From contig JAQVWG010000002.1 in NCBI GenBank assembly GCA_028698585.1, positions 1 through 64,000 of the forward strand: a stretch of DNA of 64,000 bases. Reading direction: 5' to 3'. Position numbers and translations under genes: made by a program. Below, one piece after another: positions 36,699 through 45,279 of the stretch. The stretch's first letter is position 1. Each line of letters opens with the position of its first letter. The notes below the pieces were generated by a model. That model did not search any database. It was given only the letters and a program-made list of their open reading frames with translations, and was not told the DNA's origin. Source of the stretch: Clostridia bacterium (GTDB lineage: Bacteria; Bacillota; Clostridia; Christensenellales; CAG-314).

Positions 36699-37379
36699 CT
36701 ACTTGAACTGGACAGTCATTGTGTCATTGTTCTCGTCGTATTGTGCTAGCAGAATATTGCTTATTTGGTTTTCCTTGCTAAGATGGAGTTTATTAAGCAC
36801 CTCTTCTTTTGTTAGATTTTGCGATGTTAATATGTCCTTGTTGAATCTACCGTCAACTATCACATATTCTGTTAATTCGGCAGGTGGCAACTGCACATCA
36901 ATATCTTCTGCAACCACAGGAGTCTTATTAGACTTAGGAAGTATGCTCAATGTCCCCTGCGTTTCCAGTATGGCATATGCAATGTCCTCTAAATCGAAGT
37001 AGTACTTATCTCGTGCAAGCCCAATCACTTCATCAACAGTCAGCTGGCATTTTTTCAATTCCTGATAATCTAACTTACCTTCGCTAATTATTATCTTAGG
37101 TTTACCCGATATAAGTCTCTTAAGAACAGGGCTCTTCCTGCCGATAAGTGTTACAATTAAGTCCATTAAGAAGAACAAAGCCATAGCAATTAAATAATGG
37201 TAGAAGGGCTTGTCAGTTTCGGTAGCCATCTCTGCACCGATAGAACCTATAGATATGCCCACTACATAATCTACGAATGTCAACTGCGCTATCTGTTTTT
37301 TACCTAGCAACTTGGACAGTATGAACAGTGTTGCATATGCCGAAAGCGCAAAAATTATTACTTTTACTAAATCACTCAT
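36699..37379 (-). CDS. DUF421 (YetF-type) membrane protein
   Basis: A membrane protein of 226 residues. Two or three helices lie in the first 80 residues (VIIFALSAYATLFILSKLLG, ISIGSIGAEMA, LIAMALFFLMDLIVTLIG), followed by the conserved GKKQIAQLTFVDYVVGI motif and two cytoplasmic or external alpha/beta repeats (LISGKPKIIISEGKL, LPPAELTEYVIVDGRF). This is the DUF421 layout of YetF/YrbG, found in Firmicutes and related to sporulation in bacilli in some cases; no reaction is known. The ATG at 37379 is used; a TTG 12 codons upstream is also open and neither has a clear ribosome binding site. Confidence 0.88.
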   Translation of the reverse strand: MSDLVKVIIFALSAYATLFILSKLLGKKQIAQLTFVDYVVGISIGSIGAEMATETDKPFYHYLIAMALFFLMDLIVTLIGRKSPVLKRLISGKPKIIISEGKLDYQELKKCQLTVDEVIGLARDKYYFDLEDIAYAILETQGTLSILPKSNKTPVVAEDIDVQLPPAELTEYVIVDGRFNKDILTSQNLTKEEVLNKLHLSKENQISNILLAQYDENNDTMTVQFK

Positions 37380-37758
37380 AGCATTATTATGTCTAATGCT
37401 GTTAGAATAATGCAAGAATGTATATGTGACAACGTGTATTGATAATAGCAGGCTCCAATGAAGTAAACTATGATTAACAATTATTGCGACTAGTACAACG
37501 TGATATAGCGTAAACGATGGTGTCCGTTTGATTGCATAATGGTGTAGATGAATATATCTAGATGTATCGTTAAATTAAGCGTTTGTCAACGGCAACAAGA
37601 CAATACAATATATAATGGTGAACATTATATGCCTTATGGGGTAGACTAGTATCTATATCGTTCAATCAAATTAAGCAACTCTCAATTTAACATTATTATC
37701 CTAATCGTTTCATTCTATATATTAGGACATCACTTACTTCAACAGACCAATCACTTAC
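37380..37758. other. Spacer without a recognised gene
   Basis: About 380 AT-rich bases between two minus-strand genes. No promoter, terminator or coding frame stands out. Confidence 0.5.
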
Positions 37759-38409
37759 TTATCTATCATTTCTACACAAGCAATGCAGAATAGTACCATC
37801 CTCCGGTCGGTATACCTCACCACTTCCACAGTAGAGTATGCTATAGCCTGTAGCAGTGGCGTATTGCATGAGTTGTTCTGGTAAGAATGTTTCCCAGTAC
37901 AATTCCGTGTTGGCATAAGGGTAGAATCTATTACCTATTTCATATCTGCCATAATTTTTGGATACGTAAGCGTGGTCGTGTGTAGAAAAACTGAGTAAGC
38001 CGTTCCGTACCGTTACTTTCCTACACTGGTTAAGATAATCATATTTTTTCTGTTCGCCGTACAGTAGCCCGAAAGTCTGCGACCAGAATATTACCACATC
38101 GAATTGTGCATAATCGAATGGCAGATTATATCCGTCATAGTGCACGAAAGGTATGTCGTACGAGTTATCATGCGCTAGTTGCGTTACTCGGTCAATGATT
38201 GCCTGTGATGTGTCAATGCCGACAACATAATACCCCATGTCATTGAGTGCGAACGCCTCTCTTCCCATTCCACACCCAACATCTAGCACACGAGCATTAA
38301 GTGGAAAATGCTTAACTACCTCTTCTTCCCATAATTTTAGCCTTCCCAAAGAGGGCATTTGGTCAATATTTGTTGGATTTTCATACCATTCTTTAACAAT
38401 ATCGTTCAT
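37759..38409 (-). CDS. Class I SAM-dependent methyltransferase
   Basis: A soluble methyltransferase of 216 residues. The SAM-binding glycine motif is VLDVGCGMGREAF near residue 40, motif II ends with VGIDTS, and a FDVVIFWSQTFG motif follows. It belongs to the broad Methyltransf_11/25 group, whose targets vary from small molecules to quinones, so no substrate is suggested. On the minus strand TTGAGGA lies nine bases before the ATG. No operon partner is visible. The spacer upstream of it leads into the tRNA-Val repeat region. Confidence 0.85.
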   Translation of the reverse strand: MNDIVKEWYENPTNIDQMPSLGRLKLWEEEVVKHFPLNARVLDVGCGMGREAFALNDMGYYVVGIDTSQAIIDRVTQLAHDNSYDIPFVHYDGYNLPFDYAQFDVVIFWSQTFGLLYGEQKKYDYLNQCRKVTVRNGLLSFSTHDHAYVSKNYGRYEIGNRFYPYANTELYWETFLPEQLMQYATATGYSILYCGSGEVYRPEDGTILHCLCRNDR

Positions 38410-38589
38410 GCTTTTTCCTCAACTGCATTAGTAACATCTAGCTTCTTAATTATACTGCTAACGACACGTTTAATCAAGATATTAATAAGTCAATTTATAA
38501 TCAGCTACTTCAGTTATCAGCATTAACTCAATAGACATAAGGTTGTGTTGAGTATACACGAAAACACACTATTTGCGTTGACTTACTAT

Positions 38590-39085
38590 AATAATTATGG
38601 CAGGGGTTATATGCGATAACGTCCTTAGATATTTGCCGACAAAAGAGATAGAAGAACGATTCTGCGTTCTCCTTCTTTCTCATTGGTGGGCGATACAGGA
38701 CAATGTGTTGCCCACAGTTACACTGTGTTCAACTTATTTGCTTTCGCAGTGTAACTATCTAGGCACATTTGCTACCCACTGTCCCCCGGACAGTGTGCTT
38801 AACGCAATGTGCCTTCTCAAGGTTCGAGTCCTGCGCCAACAGTTGCTGCAAGTAATAAAAAAGAACACATTCTATATGAATGTGCTTCTCATTGGTGGGC
38901 GATACGGGACAATGTGTTGCCCACAGTTACACTGTGTTCAACTTATTTGCTTTCACAGTGTAACTATCTAGCCACAATGCTACCAACTGTCCAACCAACA
39001 CTTGGTTACACGTACTGTGTCTTCTCAAGGTTCTCGTCCTTCCTCACATGTTCACTTCGTTCACTCCGTTAGCTCAAAAAAAACT
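38590..39085. repeat. tRNA-Val-derived repeat region
   Basis: Two imperfect units of about 210 bases. Each opens with the last bases of tRNA-Val in minus-strand sense (ttggtgggcgatac, at 38684 and 38893) and runs into gggcaacac/agttacactg...cagtgtaact stems with a near-identical stretch of about 60 bases. Each ends with an opposite-strand T-arm-like stretch (cttctcaaggttcgagtcct at 38813-38832; cttctcaaggttctcgtcct at 39021-39040). An exact 49-base repeat (38653-38701 and 39088-39136) joins the first unit to the real tRNA and its terminator. Confidence 0.85.
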
Positions 39086-39107
39086 GGAGAACGATTCTGC
39101 GTTCTCC
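39076..39107 (-). terminator. Terminator of tRNA-Val
   Basis: On the minus strand ggagaacg and cgttctcc (39107-39086) form an 8-bp stem with a 6-base loop, then ag and a run of eight T. Confidence 0.9.
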
Positions 39108-39118
39108 TTCTTTCTCAT

Positions 39119-39194
39119 TGGTGGGCGATACAGGACTCGAACCTGTGACTTTCTCCACGTCAAGAAGACACTCTCCCAGCTGAGTTAATCGCCC
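39119..39194 (-). tRNA. tRNA-Val (anticodon GAC)
   Basis: Full cloverleaf on the minus strand: acceptor GGGCGAT/ATCGCCC, D-stem ACTC/GAGT, anticodon stem TCTTC/GGAGA (one G-U) with loop TTGACGT, T-arm ACAGG TTCGAGT CCTGT, discriminator A and encoded CCA. The anticodon GAC reads GTC/GTT valine codons. Confidence 0.95.
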
Positions 39195-39225
39195 GTATTG
39201 TGTTAATCCACTTATATGTACTAGC

Positions 39226-39254
39226 ATTATATATTACATGTTTGATTTTGTAAA
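39226..39254 (-). promoter_or_regulatory. Promoter of tRNA-Val
   Basis: On the minus strand TTTACA (39254-39249) and TATAAT (39231-39226) with a 17-base spacer, about 31 bases before the tRNA. Confidence 0.75.
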
Positions 39255-39351
39255 CTATCTATATGCAAAAACTGTTTAAGATACCAATTATCTCATGCTG
39301 TGTTATATGATAATTTATTGTCGAGATGAACGCTAGTGGGGGACTGGGCAA

Positions 39352-39960
39352 CTATAGCTTGTTCGTTTTGAACACGCCATTCTCAAGTAGAACTTGAATT
39401 GTGTTGCACATGGTATTCAACTTATCCTCTGTGAGTTTCTTGCCGGATATTGCTTGTAGTCCCACGAAGTTAGATATACCCATCAGTACATATGCGAGAG
39501 TTTCTAGGTCTATATCCTCTCTTATCTCTTTCCCCGCCCTGATTAATCCGTACACGTAACTGGATGCAAAAACTCTATAATAGTTATAGAAAAGTTCCTT
39601 GTTGATATATAGAGATTCCCATATCAAATTGTAACATGTAGGATTGGCATAAGCATGTTTAATGAATGCACGCACACCAGTTACTTCTATCTCCAGTCTG
39701 GTCTTGCAACCCTTGATGCTCTCCCTCAAAGTGGTCTTCAACTCCCTCTCATACTTGGTCATTATGTATTCGTACATGGGATACTTATTGTCAAAATAAA
39801 TATAGAATGTGCCAGTGCCGACCTCTGCCCGAGTGACTATGTCGCCTATAGTTGTGTTGAAGTAACCCTTAGTGTAGAACATCACCTCAGCAGCACTAAC
39901 CAGCTTATTAAAACTCTTGATAGCAGTTCTACTGACCGGTTTTCTCACTCCGTCTATCAT
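39352..39960 (-). CDS. TetR-family regulator
   Basis: A DNA-binding repressor of 202 residues. The N-terminal helix-turn-helix is seen as residues about 18-65 (KLVSAAEVMFYTKGYFNTTIGDIVTRAEVGTGTFYIYFDNK read in parts), and the C-terminal half is helical, with no recognised ligand site. The frame is open for 23 more codons upstream, but AGAGGAG lies seven bases before the ATG at 39960 and gives a normal TetR length. The gene is divergent from the thiolase operon, the classic layout for local control. The likely ligand would be an acyl-CoA or other product of that operon (inference). Confidence 0.9.
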   Translation of the reverse strand: MIDGVRKPVSRTAIKSFNKLVSAAEVMFYTKGYFNTTIGDIVTRAEVGTGTFYIYFDNKYPMYEYIMTKYERELKTTLRESIKGCKTRLEIEVTGVRAFIKHAYANPTCYNLIWESLYINKELFYNYYRVFASSYVYGLIRAGKEIREDIDLETLAYVLMGISNFVGLQAISGKKLTEDKLNTMCNTIQVLLENGVFKTNKL

Positions 39961-40115
39961 ACACCGCTCCTCTGTGGAAAATTGAATAACAACCTTATTA
40001 TTAGGGATGTAGGGCAAAATGTCAAGCAATCGACCAAAAAAAACAAGTGTTTAACACATTATTTCCCCAATGTGAAAAAAATGAGTATTCTTTCAAGTTT
40101 TTTTTCAAAACCCTA

Positions 40116-40145
40116 TTGACATTACATATTCAACTTTGGTATAAT
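40116..40145 (+). promoter_or_regulatory. Promoter of the thiolase-Liv operon
   Basis: Perfect TTGACA (40116-40121) and TATAAT (40140-40145) with an 18-base spacer, about 88 bases before the thiolase start, in the gap to the divergent TetR gene. Confidence 0.88.
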
Positions 40146-40170
40146 AGTTTTGTGAATATGTGTTCATATT
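40124..40170. promoter_or_regulatory. Candidate TetR operators
   Basis: Inverted repeats surround the -10 box: acatattca (40124-40132) with tgaatatgt (40153-40161), and a compact palindrome aatatg-tgtt-catatt (40155-40170). Both could be bound by the adjacent TetR-family protein. Confidence 0.55.
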
Positions 40171-40232
40171 TTGCATATATATATTTTTTTCGTTAGAACA
40201 CAATTATTATTACAGACTTAATAGGAGGATTT

Positions 40233-41435
40233 ATGAGAGTATTCGTAGTAGCAGCTAAAAGGACGGCGATTGGCAGTATGCTAGGCAGTCTTAAGGATGT
40301 GTCACCCGTAGAGTTCGGTGCAGAGGTAGTCAAACAGATACTGTCCGACACTAAAATGAACCCAGCAGACATCGATGAGGTGATAGTGGGTAACGTATTA
40401 CCAGCTAGCATAGGACAAGGAGTAGGCAGACAAGTTGCAATTAAGGCTGGCATTCCGGATTCCGTACCAGCTTACAGCCTCAACATGGTATGTGGCAGTG
40501 GCATGAAAAGTGTCATTAATGCTTACCTTGCGATAAAGGCAGGCGTATCCAACGTGGTAATAGCCGGTGGCGCAGAGTCTATGACGCGTGCCCCCATGCT
40601 TATCCCCAGCGCAGTTAGAAGCGGACACAAGATGGGCAATATGAATGTTGTCGACCACATGATATTCGACTCCTTAACTGATGCATACAGTGGAGACCAT
40701 ATGGGAATCACGGCAGAGAACATAGCAGAAAAATACGGTATTACTAGAGAGATGCAGGATGATTTTTCCATACTGTCCCAACAGAAGGCTATCAAATCAG
40801 TAGATGAAGGTCGTTTTGCTGATGAGATTGTGCCCATTGTCATCAAGAATAAGAAGGGCGATATAGTATTCGATAAGGACGAATATCCCAATCGTACAAC
40901 CAGCAGAGAAAAACTGGGCACATTGCGTCCAGCATTTAAGCCTAATGGCACAGTTACAGCAGGTAACGCATCAGGTATTAATGACGGCGCCAGTTTTGTT
41001 ATGCTCGCAAGCGAATGTGCAGTTAAGAAATATAATTTATCTCCACTGGTAGAATTAATTGGTATTGGTCAAGGTGGCGTTAATCCACAGTTCATGGGAC
41101 TAGGTCCAGTGCCAGCTATACGTGCAGCACTTAAGAGTGCTAATATGAAACTAGGTGACATTGATGTGCTAGAACTCAATGAGGCATTCGCAGCGCAGTC
41201 TTTAGGAGTAGTTAAACTACTCTGTGAGGAGCATAACGTAGACAGAGAAGAACTACTTGCCAAAACCAATGTTAATGGTGGCGCTATTGCACTAGGGCAC
41301 CCAGTGGGTGCATCTGGCAACAGAATACTAGTTAGTTTGATTTATGAGATGATACATAATAATAAGGAGATAGGACTAGCAAGTCTATGTATCGGTGGTG
41401 GCATGGGCACCGCAGTTATAGTAAAAAAGGTTTAG
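40233..41435 (+). CDS. Thiolase (acetyl-CoA C-acetyltransferase)
   Basis: A cytoplasmic enzyme of 400 residues that cleaves acetoacetyl-CoA (or longer 3-ketoacyl-CoA) with CoA, or condenses acetyl-CoA. The nucleophile is C87 in NMVCGSGMK, and the second site is GHPVGASG with the catalytic His near residue 356, with the final Cys in SLCIGGGMG near 386. Length and motifs are standard for biosynthetic-type thiolases. It is the first gene of the operon, 49 bases before the SDR gene, with an AGGAGG site. The nearby CoA-transferase and SDR make degradation of a short 3-hydroxyacyl compound plausible. Confidence 0.95.
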   Translation: MRVFVVAAKRTAIGSMLGSLKDVSPVEFGAEVVKQILSDTKMNPADIDEVIVGNVLPASIGQGVGRQVAIKAGIPDSVPAYSLNMVCGSGMKSVINAYLAIKAGVSNVVIAGGAESMTRAPMLIPSAVRSGHKMGNMNVVDHMIFDSLTDAYSGDHMGITAENIAEKYGITREMQDDFSILSQQKAIKSVDEGRFADEIVPIVIKNKKGDIVFDKDEYPNRTTSREKLGTLRPAFKPNGTVTAGNASGINDGASFVMLASECAVKKYNLSPLVELIGIGQGGVNPQFMGLGPVPAIRAALKSANMKLGDIDVLELNEAFAAQSLGVVKLLCEEHNVDREELLAKTNVNGGAIALGHPVGASGNRILVSLIYEMIHNNKEIGLASLCIGGGMGTAVIVKKV

Positions 41436-41484
41436 TTGCGTAAAATACGCACAATTAATACACAATAATTAAGGAGATATATTT

Positions 41485-42204
41485 ATGAGATTACAAGGTA
41501 AAGTAGCAGTTATTACTGGTGGTGCTAAAGGACTAGGCGGAGAGATGGCACAACTATTTGCCAACAATGGCGCTAAAGTTATCGCCATTGACATGATACC
41601 GTTGACGTATGAGAATGCTAATGTAGAGTATGCTCAACTCAATGTTACGGACAGTGCACAATGCAAGCAGTTCTTTGATGATGTGATAGCCAAGTATGGT
41701 AAGATTGATATACTAGTCAACAACGCAGGTATTACCCGTGATTCAATGACCAGAAAAATGACTGATGAACAATGGAATGCCGTTATCGCAGTCAATTTGA
41801 CAGGTGTGTTCAATCTGACTAGATACATTGGGCCACAGATGGAAGAGATAGGTGGGGGCTCAATTATCAATATCTCTTCTGTTGTAGGTATATTTGGTAA
41901 TATTGGACAAGCCAACTATGCTGCAACCAAGGCAGGAGTTATTGGTTTAACCAAGACATGGGCTAAAGAGTTTGCCAGAAAAGGCGTACCGGTAAGAGTT
42001 AACGCTATTGCTCCCGGCTACATAATGACAGATATGATGAAGACTGTACCGGCAGATTTGCTCGAGAAGTTTGCTAAACAGACAATGCTTGGCAGACTGG
42101 GACAACCAGAGGAGATTGCCAAGGCAGCATTGTTCCTAGCCAGCGACGAAGCAAGCTATGTTACAGGACAATGTATCTCTGTCAATGGTGGTATGAGACT
42201 ATAA
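41485..42204 (+). CDS. SDR-family 3-oxoacyl reductase (FabG/PhaB type)
   Basis: A short-chain dehydrogenase of 239 residues that reduces 3-oxoacyl-ACP or oxidises 3-hydroxyacyl-CoA with NADP(H). The cofactor motif TGGAKGLGGEMA is at residues about 11-22, NNAGIT follows, and the catalytic YAATKAG holds the Tyr and Lys near residue 150. Its length and ending (VTGQCISVNGGM) match FabG. Because it lies between thiolase and a KAS III-like gene rather than in a fab operon, a CoA substrate as in PhaB is more likely. AAGGAG precedes the ATG. Confidence 0.92.
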   Translation: MRLQGKVAVITGGAKGLGGEMAQLFANNGAKVIAIDMIPLTYENANVEYAQLNVTDSAQCKQFFDDVIAKYGKIDILVNNAGITRDSMTRKMTDEQWNAVIAVNLTGVFNLTRYIGPQMEEIGGGSIINISSVVGIFGNIGQANYAATKAGVIGLTKTWAKEFARKGVPVRVNAIAPGYIMTDMMKTVPADLLEKFAKQTMLGRLGQPEEIAKAALFLASDEASYVTGQCISVNGGMRL

Positions 42205-42227
42205 TCACAAGGAGCATATAAGTTAAA

Positions 42228-43250
42228 ATGAAAGGTATTAATGTTGGTATCGTAGGCATGGGGACATATTTACCCAATAACGTAATGACGGCAAAACAAA
42301 TAAGTGACGCTACTAACGGCGTATGGTCGGAAGAAGCAGTTATCACTAAACTGGGCATTAAACAGAAGCGCTTAGCCGGCCCAGAAGACGGCACGCAGGA
42401 AATGGGTGCCAGAGCAGCCAAGAAATGTTTAGAGAACACAGGTGTTGACCCATTAGATATAGACGTAATACTCTGTATCGGTGAAGAATGGAAAGAATAT
42501 CCCTTGACTACTTCGGCTTGCTATATTCAAGACGCTATTGGTGCTACTAATGCGTGGGGAATTGATGTCCAGAATCGTTGCTGTACATGTGTGTCGGCTA
42601 TGAAGATAGCAAGAGATATGTTAATGGCAGACGATGAGATAAATACCATTATGGTATGTGGTGGATATCGCAATGGTGACTTTGTCGACTATACTGATAA
42701 GAATATGTCAATGATGTACAATCTATCAGCTGGTGGTGGAGCTATAATTCTCAAGAAGAATTATGGTAAGAATCTACTTCTTGGCAGTAAGATAATGAGC
42801 GATGGCTCTCTATCTCGCACGGCTGGTGTTGAGATTGGTGGTATTGCACATCCATTTAATAAGGACAACATCGAGGAAGGGTACAAGTCATTAAGACTGC
42901 TCGAACCTCAAAAAATGAAAGACAGGCTCAACGAAGTAAGTATGCCCAACTGGTATCATTGCATAGATGAGAGTTTGCGTCAAGCTGACTTGACTCGCGC
43001 TGACATTGATTATCTAGATGTGTTGCACATGAAGAGGAGTGGACATAATGGTATGCTGGCTGACCTCGGGCTGACTCCCGAACAATCTATTTATTTAGAA
43101 GACTATGGTCATGTAGGACAAATAGACCAAATACTATCACTTGAACTCGCACTCAAAGAGGGCAAAGTTAAAAACGGCAGTGTCGTCTGTATGATAGCAG
43201 CGGGTATTGGCTATGTTTGGTCTGCTAATATCATTAAATGGGGAAAATAA
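42228..43250 (+). CDS. Beta-ketoacyl synthase III-like enzyme
   Basis: A thiolase-fold condensing enzyme of 340 residues. The nucleophile is probably C118 in NRCCTC, lined up with the DVxxxC of FabH, and the histidine region is HMKRSGHNG. Where FabH has an Asn in its NTSAAS motif this protein reads YGHVGQIDQILSLE, so the usual Asn seems replaced. That points to a different acyl condensation than FabH, for example an acyl-CoA or HMG-CoA-synthase-like reaction. AAGGAG precedes the ATG. It ends at base 43250 and the permease starts at 43251, so expression is coupled. Confidence 0.85.
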   Translation: MKGINVGIVGMGTYLPNNVMTAKQISDATNGVWSEEAVITKLGIKQKRLAGPEDGTQEMGARAAKKCLENTGVDPLDIDVILCIGEEWKEYPLTTSACYIQDAIGATNAWGIDVQNRCCTCVSAMKIARDMLMADDEINTIMVCGGYRNGDFVDYTDKNMSMMYNLSAGGGAIILKKNYGKNLLLGSKIMSDGSLSRTAGVEIGGIAHPFNKDNIEEGYKSLRLLEPQKMKDRLNEVSMPNWYHCIDESLRQADLTRADIDYLDVLHMKRSGHNGMLADLGLTPEQSIYLEDYGHVGQIDQILSLELALKEGKVKNGSVVCMIAAGIGYVWSANIIKWGK

Positions 43251-44168
43251 ATGACTGTATTTGATAACCTTGCCAGTACGTTACTAGGCTCACTACCATC
43301 AATCAGTGTGCTTGTACTCGCAACGCTAGCAGTAACACTCATATTCAAGACATCATATACGACTAACTTTGCACAGGGAGTTATCTCAGCAGTTGGTTCG
43401 TATCTTGTCATGGAGTTGATGCTATTCTACCGTGTGCCAATGTATATTGGTATATTGGCTGGAATAACTGCGGGTATACTAATAGGATTATTCATTGATA
43501 TAGTGATATTTAGGAATGGTAGATATGTTAATGCCATTGGTAAGCAGATAATAACTATGGGTATGGTGTCTCTGCTTGTAGGCGTTATACCATTTGTATT
43601 CAAGACTGCCGGTCTAGAAGCCGTCTACCTAATGCCAATGGTTGCGCTTAACAAGTACGTTGTGTTGAGTAAAAACATAGCAATTCAAATCAATTCACTG
43701 GTCTACTTCGGCATATCTGCTGTGATTGTTACAGTAGTATTCCTGTTGCTTAATCTCTCCAAATGGGGACTAGGCGTAAGGTCTACTGCTAGCAACGAGC
43801 AAGTGGCAGGCATGCTAGGTATCAATACTTATGTTATAACTGCGGCGTCGTGGGCAATAGCGGGTGCGCTAGGTGCAGTATCTGCCACTATGTATGCAGG
43901 TTTTAATATGATGAGCAATAGCCTGTTCATGACCACAATTCAAGTCAATGCGTTTTTGGCATGTATTCTGGGTGGTTTTGCTACCTTCTACGGGCCGGTA
44001 CTGGGGGCAGTCATTATCCCGCTCATATCTGCGTTGATAGGGTTTACGGCCATCTACATACCCACTCTATCCACTTGGCGTGAAGTACTGGTCTATGTAG
44101 TATTACTACTCTTAATTCTGTGGAAACCACAAGGTCTATTCGGGCCTCGTGCAGTAAGGAAGGTGTAA
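43251..44168 (+). CDS. livH: Branched-chain-type ABC permease LivH
   Basis: A permease of 305 residues with eight to nine helices of the LivH family. The N-terminal SISVLVLATLAVTLIFKTSYTTNFAQG segment, GILIGLFIDIVIFRNGRY, and a C-terminal YVVLLLLILWKPQGLFG ending are characteristic. With LivM it makes the channel for an amino acid or other small carboxylate. Start ATG follows the KAS III-like stop directly and livM starts one base after its stop. It lies inside a CoA operon, so the cargo may be a short acyl acid rather than leucine (inference). Confidence 0.9.
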   Translation: MTVFDNLASTLLGSLPSISVLVLATLAVTLIFKTSYTTNFAQGVISAVGSYLVMELMLFYRVPMYIGILAGITAGILIGLFIDIVIFRNGRYVNAIGKQIITMGMVSLLVGVIPFVFKTAGLEAVYLMPMVALNKYVVLSKNIAIQINSLVYFGISAVIVTVVFLLLNLSKWGLGVRSTASNEQVAGMLGINTYVITAASWAIAGALGAVSATMYAGFNMMSNSLFMTTIQVNAFLACILGGFATFYGPVLGAVIIPLISALIGFTAIYIPTLSTWREVLVYVVLLLLILWKPQGLFGPRAVRKV

Positions 44169-44169
44169 T

Positions 44170-45279
44170 ATGACAAGTACGCAATTTAAGAGCAGATTAC
44201 TGTGCGACAAGACACCGTTAGAAAAAGAGACAGAGAGTATAGATAGTATCAAGAGAGCCCTTAAGAATCCTCTCAGTCAGTATATTATATTCGGTATAAT
44301 ATTGATTGCATTGCAGGCATTGTCATCACTGGGGGACGAACTTCGCATTACTATTATCAAAGTAAGTTTTATGTCTGCGCTGGGTAGCACATTGATATAT
44401 AGTATGGTTTCCATCGGATTCTGTCTACTACTGGGTTACTCAGGACTAGCATCTCTCGGCACGGCAGGATTTATTGGAATTGGTGCATACTGTGCCTTCT
44501 TCTGCCTTCAAGAGTGGAATGTGCCATATATAGTGGCAATACTGTTCGCACTGGCTGTGTCCATAGTAATAGGTGTGCTGGTCGGATTCATTTCATTGAG
44601 AATCGAAGGTATCTACCTCGCAATTATTACCCTTGGACTTGCAGAGATATTGCGATATGCACTTCAAGCCATAAGGGCAACAATCAATATTAATTTGAAG
44701 AACATAGTACTGTTCGGTACAAAAATCGATAAAACAACGGTTTACTATCTGATAGTTATAGTGCTACTTATCCTGATGTGGATAACAAGCAATATGATTA
44801 ACAGTCCAACAGGGCGTGCAATGCTTGCAATGAAAAATAGTACTTCGGCAGCACAGGCTTATGGTATATCGTTAATGAAGTACCGTTTGCTGGCATTCGT
44901 GCTATCCACTTGTTATGCGGCACTTGCAGGCGTTATGTATATGATGTATCTGCGCTCTGTATCAACATCAATGTCTACGTTATTCAAGCTGGCAACCTCC
45001 CTTAATATACTCGGTGCAGTAATCATTGGTGGCGCTAAGTCAATCTGGGGTGTGCTGGCCGGAACATTCATAATGTACGGCTTGAGTCCTATGTTCCTAT
45101 CCGACGTCAAGTTCTTAACAGAGAACCCGACATTCATAACCCTATTCACAGGATTCTTGATTATCCTAGTGGTTATGTTCTATCCGGGTGGACTGGCTCA
45201 ACTGGTACAACTGGGCAAGATTAAGATAAGTGCATTTATTAAGAAAGCAAAGGAGAAAAAATATGGCAAAAGTATTTAA
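44170..45279 (+). CDS. livM: Branched-chain-type ABC permease LivM
   Basis: A permease of 369 residues of the LivM family. About 38 polar residues at the start precede the first helix (SQYIIFGIILIALQALSSL); eight to nine helices follow. Marks are YSGLASLGTAGFIGIGAY, GIYLAIITLGLAEILR and the AMKNSTSAAQAYGISLMKYRL coupling region, followed by GAVIIGGAKSIWGVLAG. The 3' end overlaps livG by 17 bases. Together with LivH it should pair with the two ATPases encoded next. Confidence 0.9.
   Translation: MTSTQFKSRLLCDKTPLEKETESIDSIKRALKNPLSQYIIFGIILIALQALSSLGDELRITIIKVSFMSALGSTLIYSMVSIGFCLLLGYSGLASLGTAGFIGIGAYCAFFCLQEWNVPYIVAILFALAVSIVIGVLVGFISLRIEGIYLAIITLGLAEILRYALQAIRATININLKNIVLFGTKIDKTTVYYLIVIVLLILMWITSNMINSPTGRAMLAMKNSTSAAQAYGISLMKYRLLAFVLSTCYAALAGVMYMMYLRSVSTSMSTLFKLATSLNILGAVIIGGAKSIWGVLAGTFIMYGLSPMFLSDVKFLTENPTFITLFTGFLIILVVMFYPGGLAQLVQLGKIKISAFIKKAKEKKYGKSI

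Noticed and set aside
38597-39072. Open frames of 124 and 87 codons across the tRNA-Val repeat units
   Set aside because: They are created by the repeats themselves and read through hairpins and tRNA pieces; the second copy merely repeats the first.
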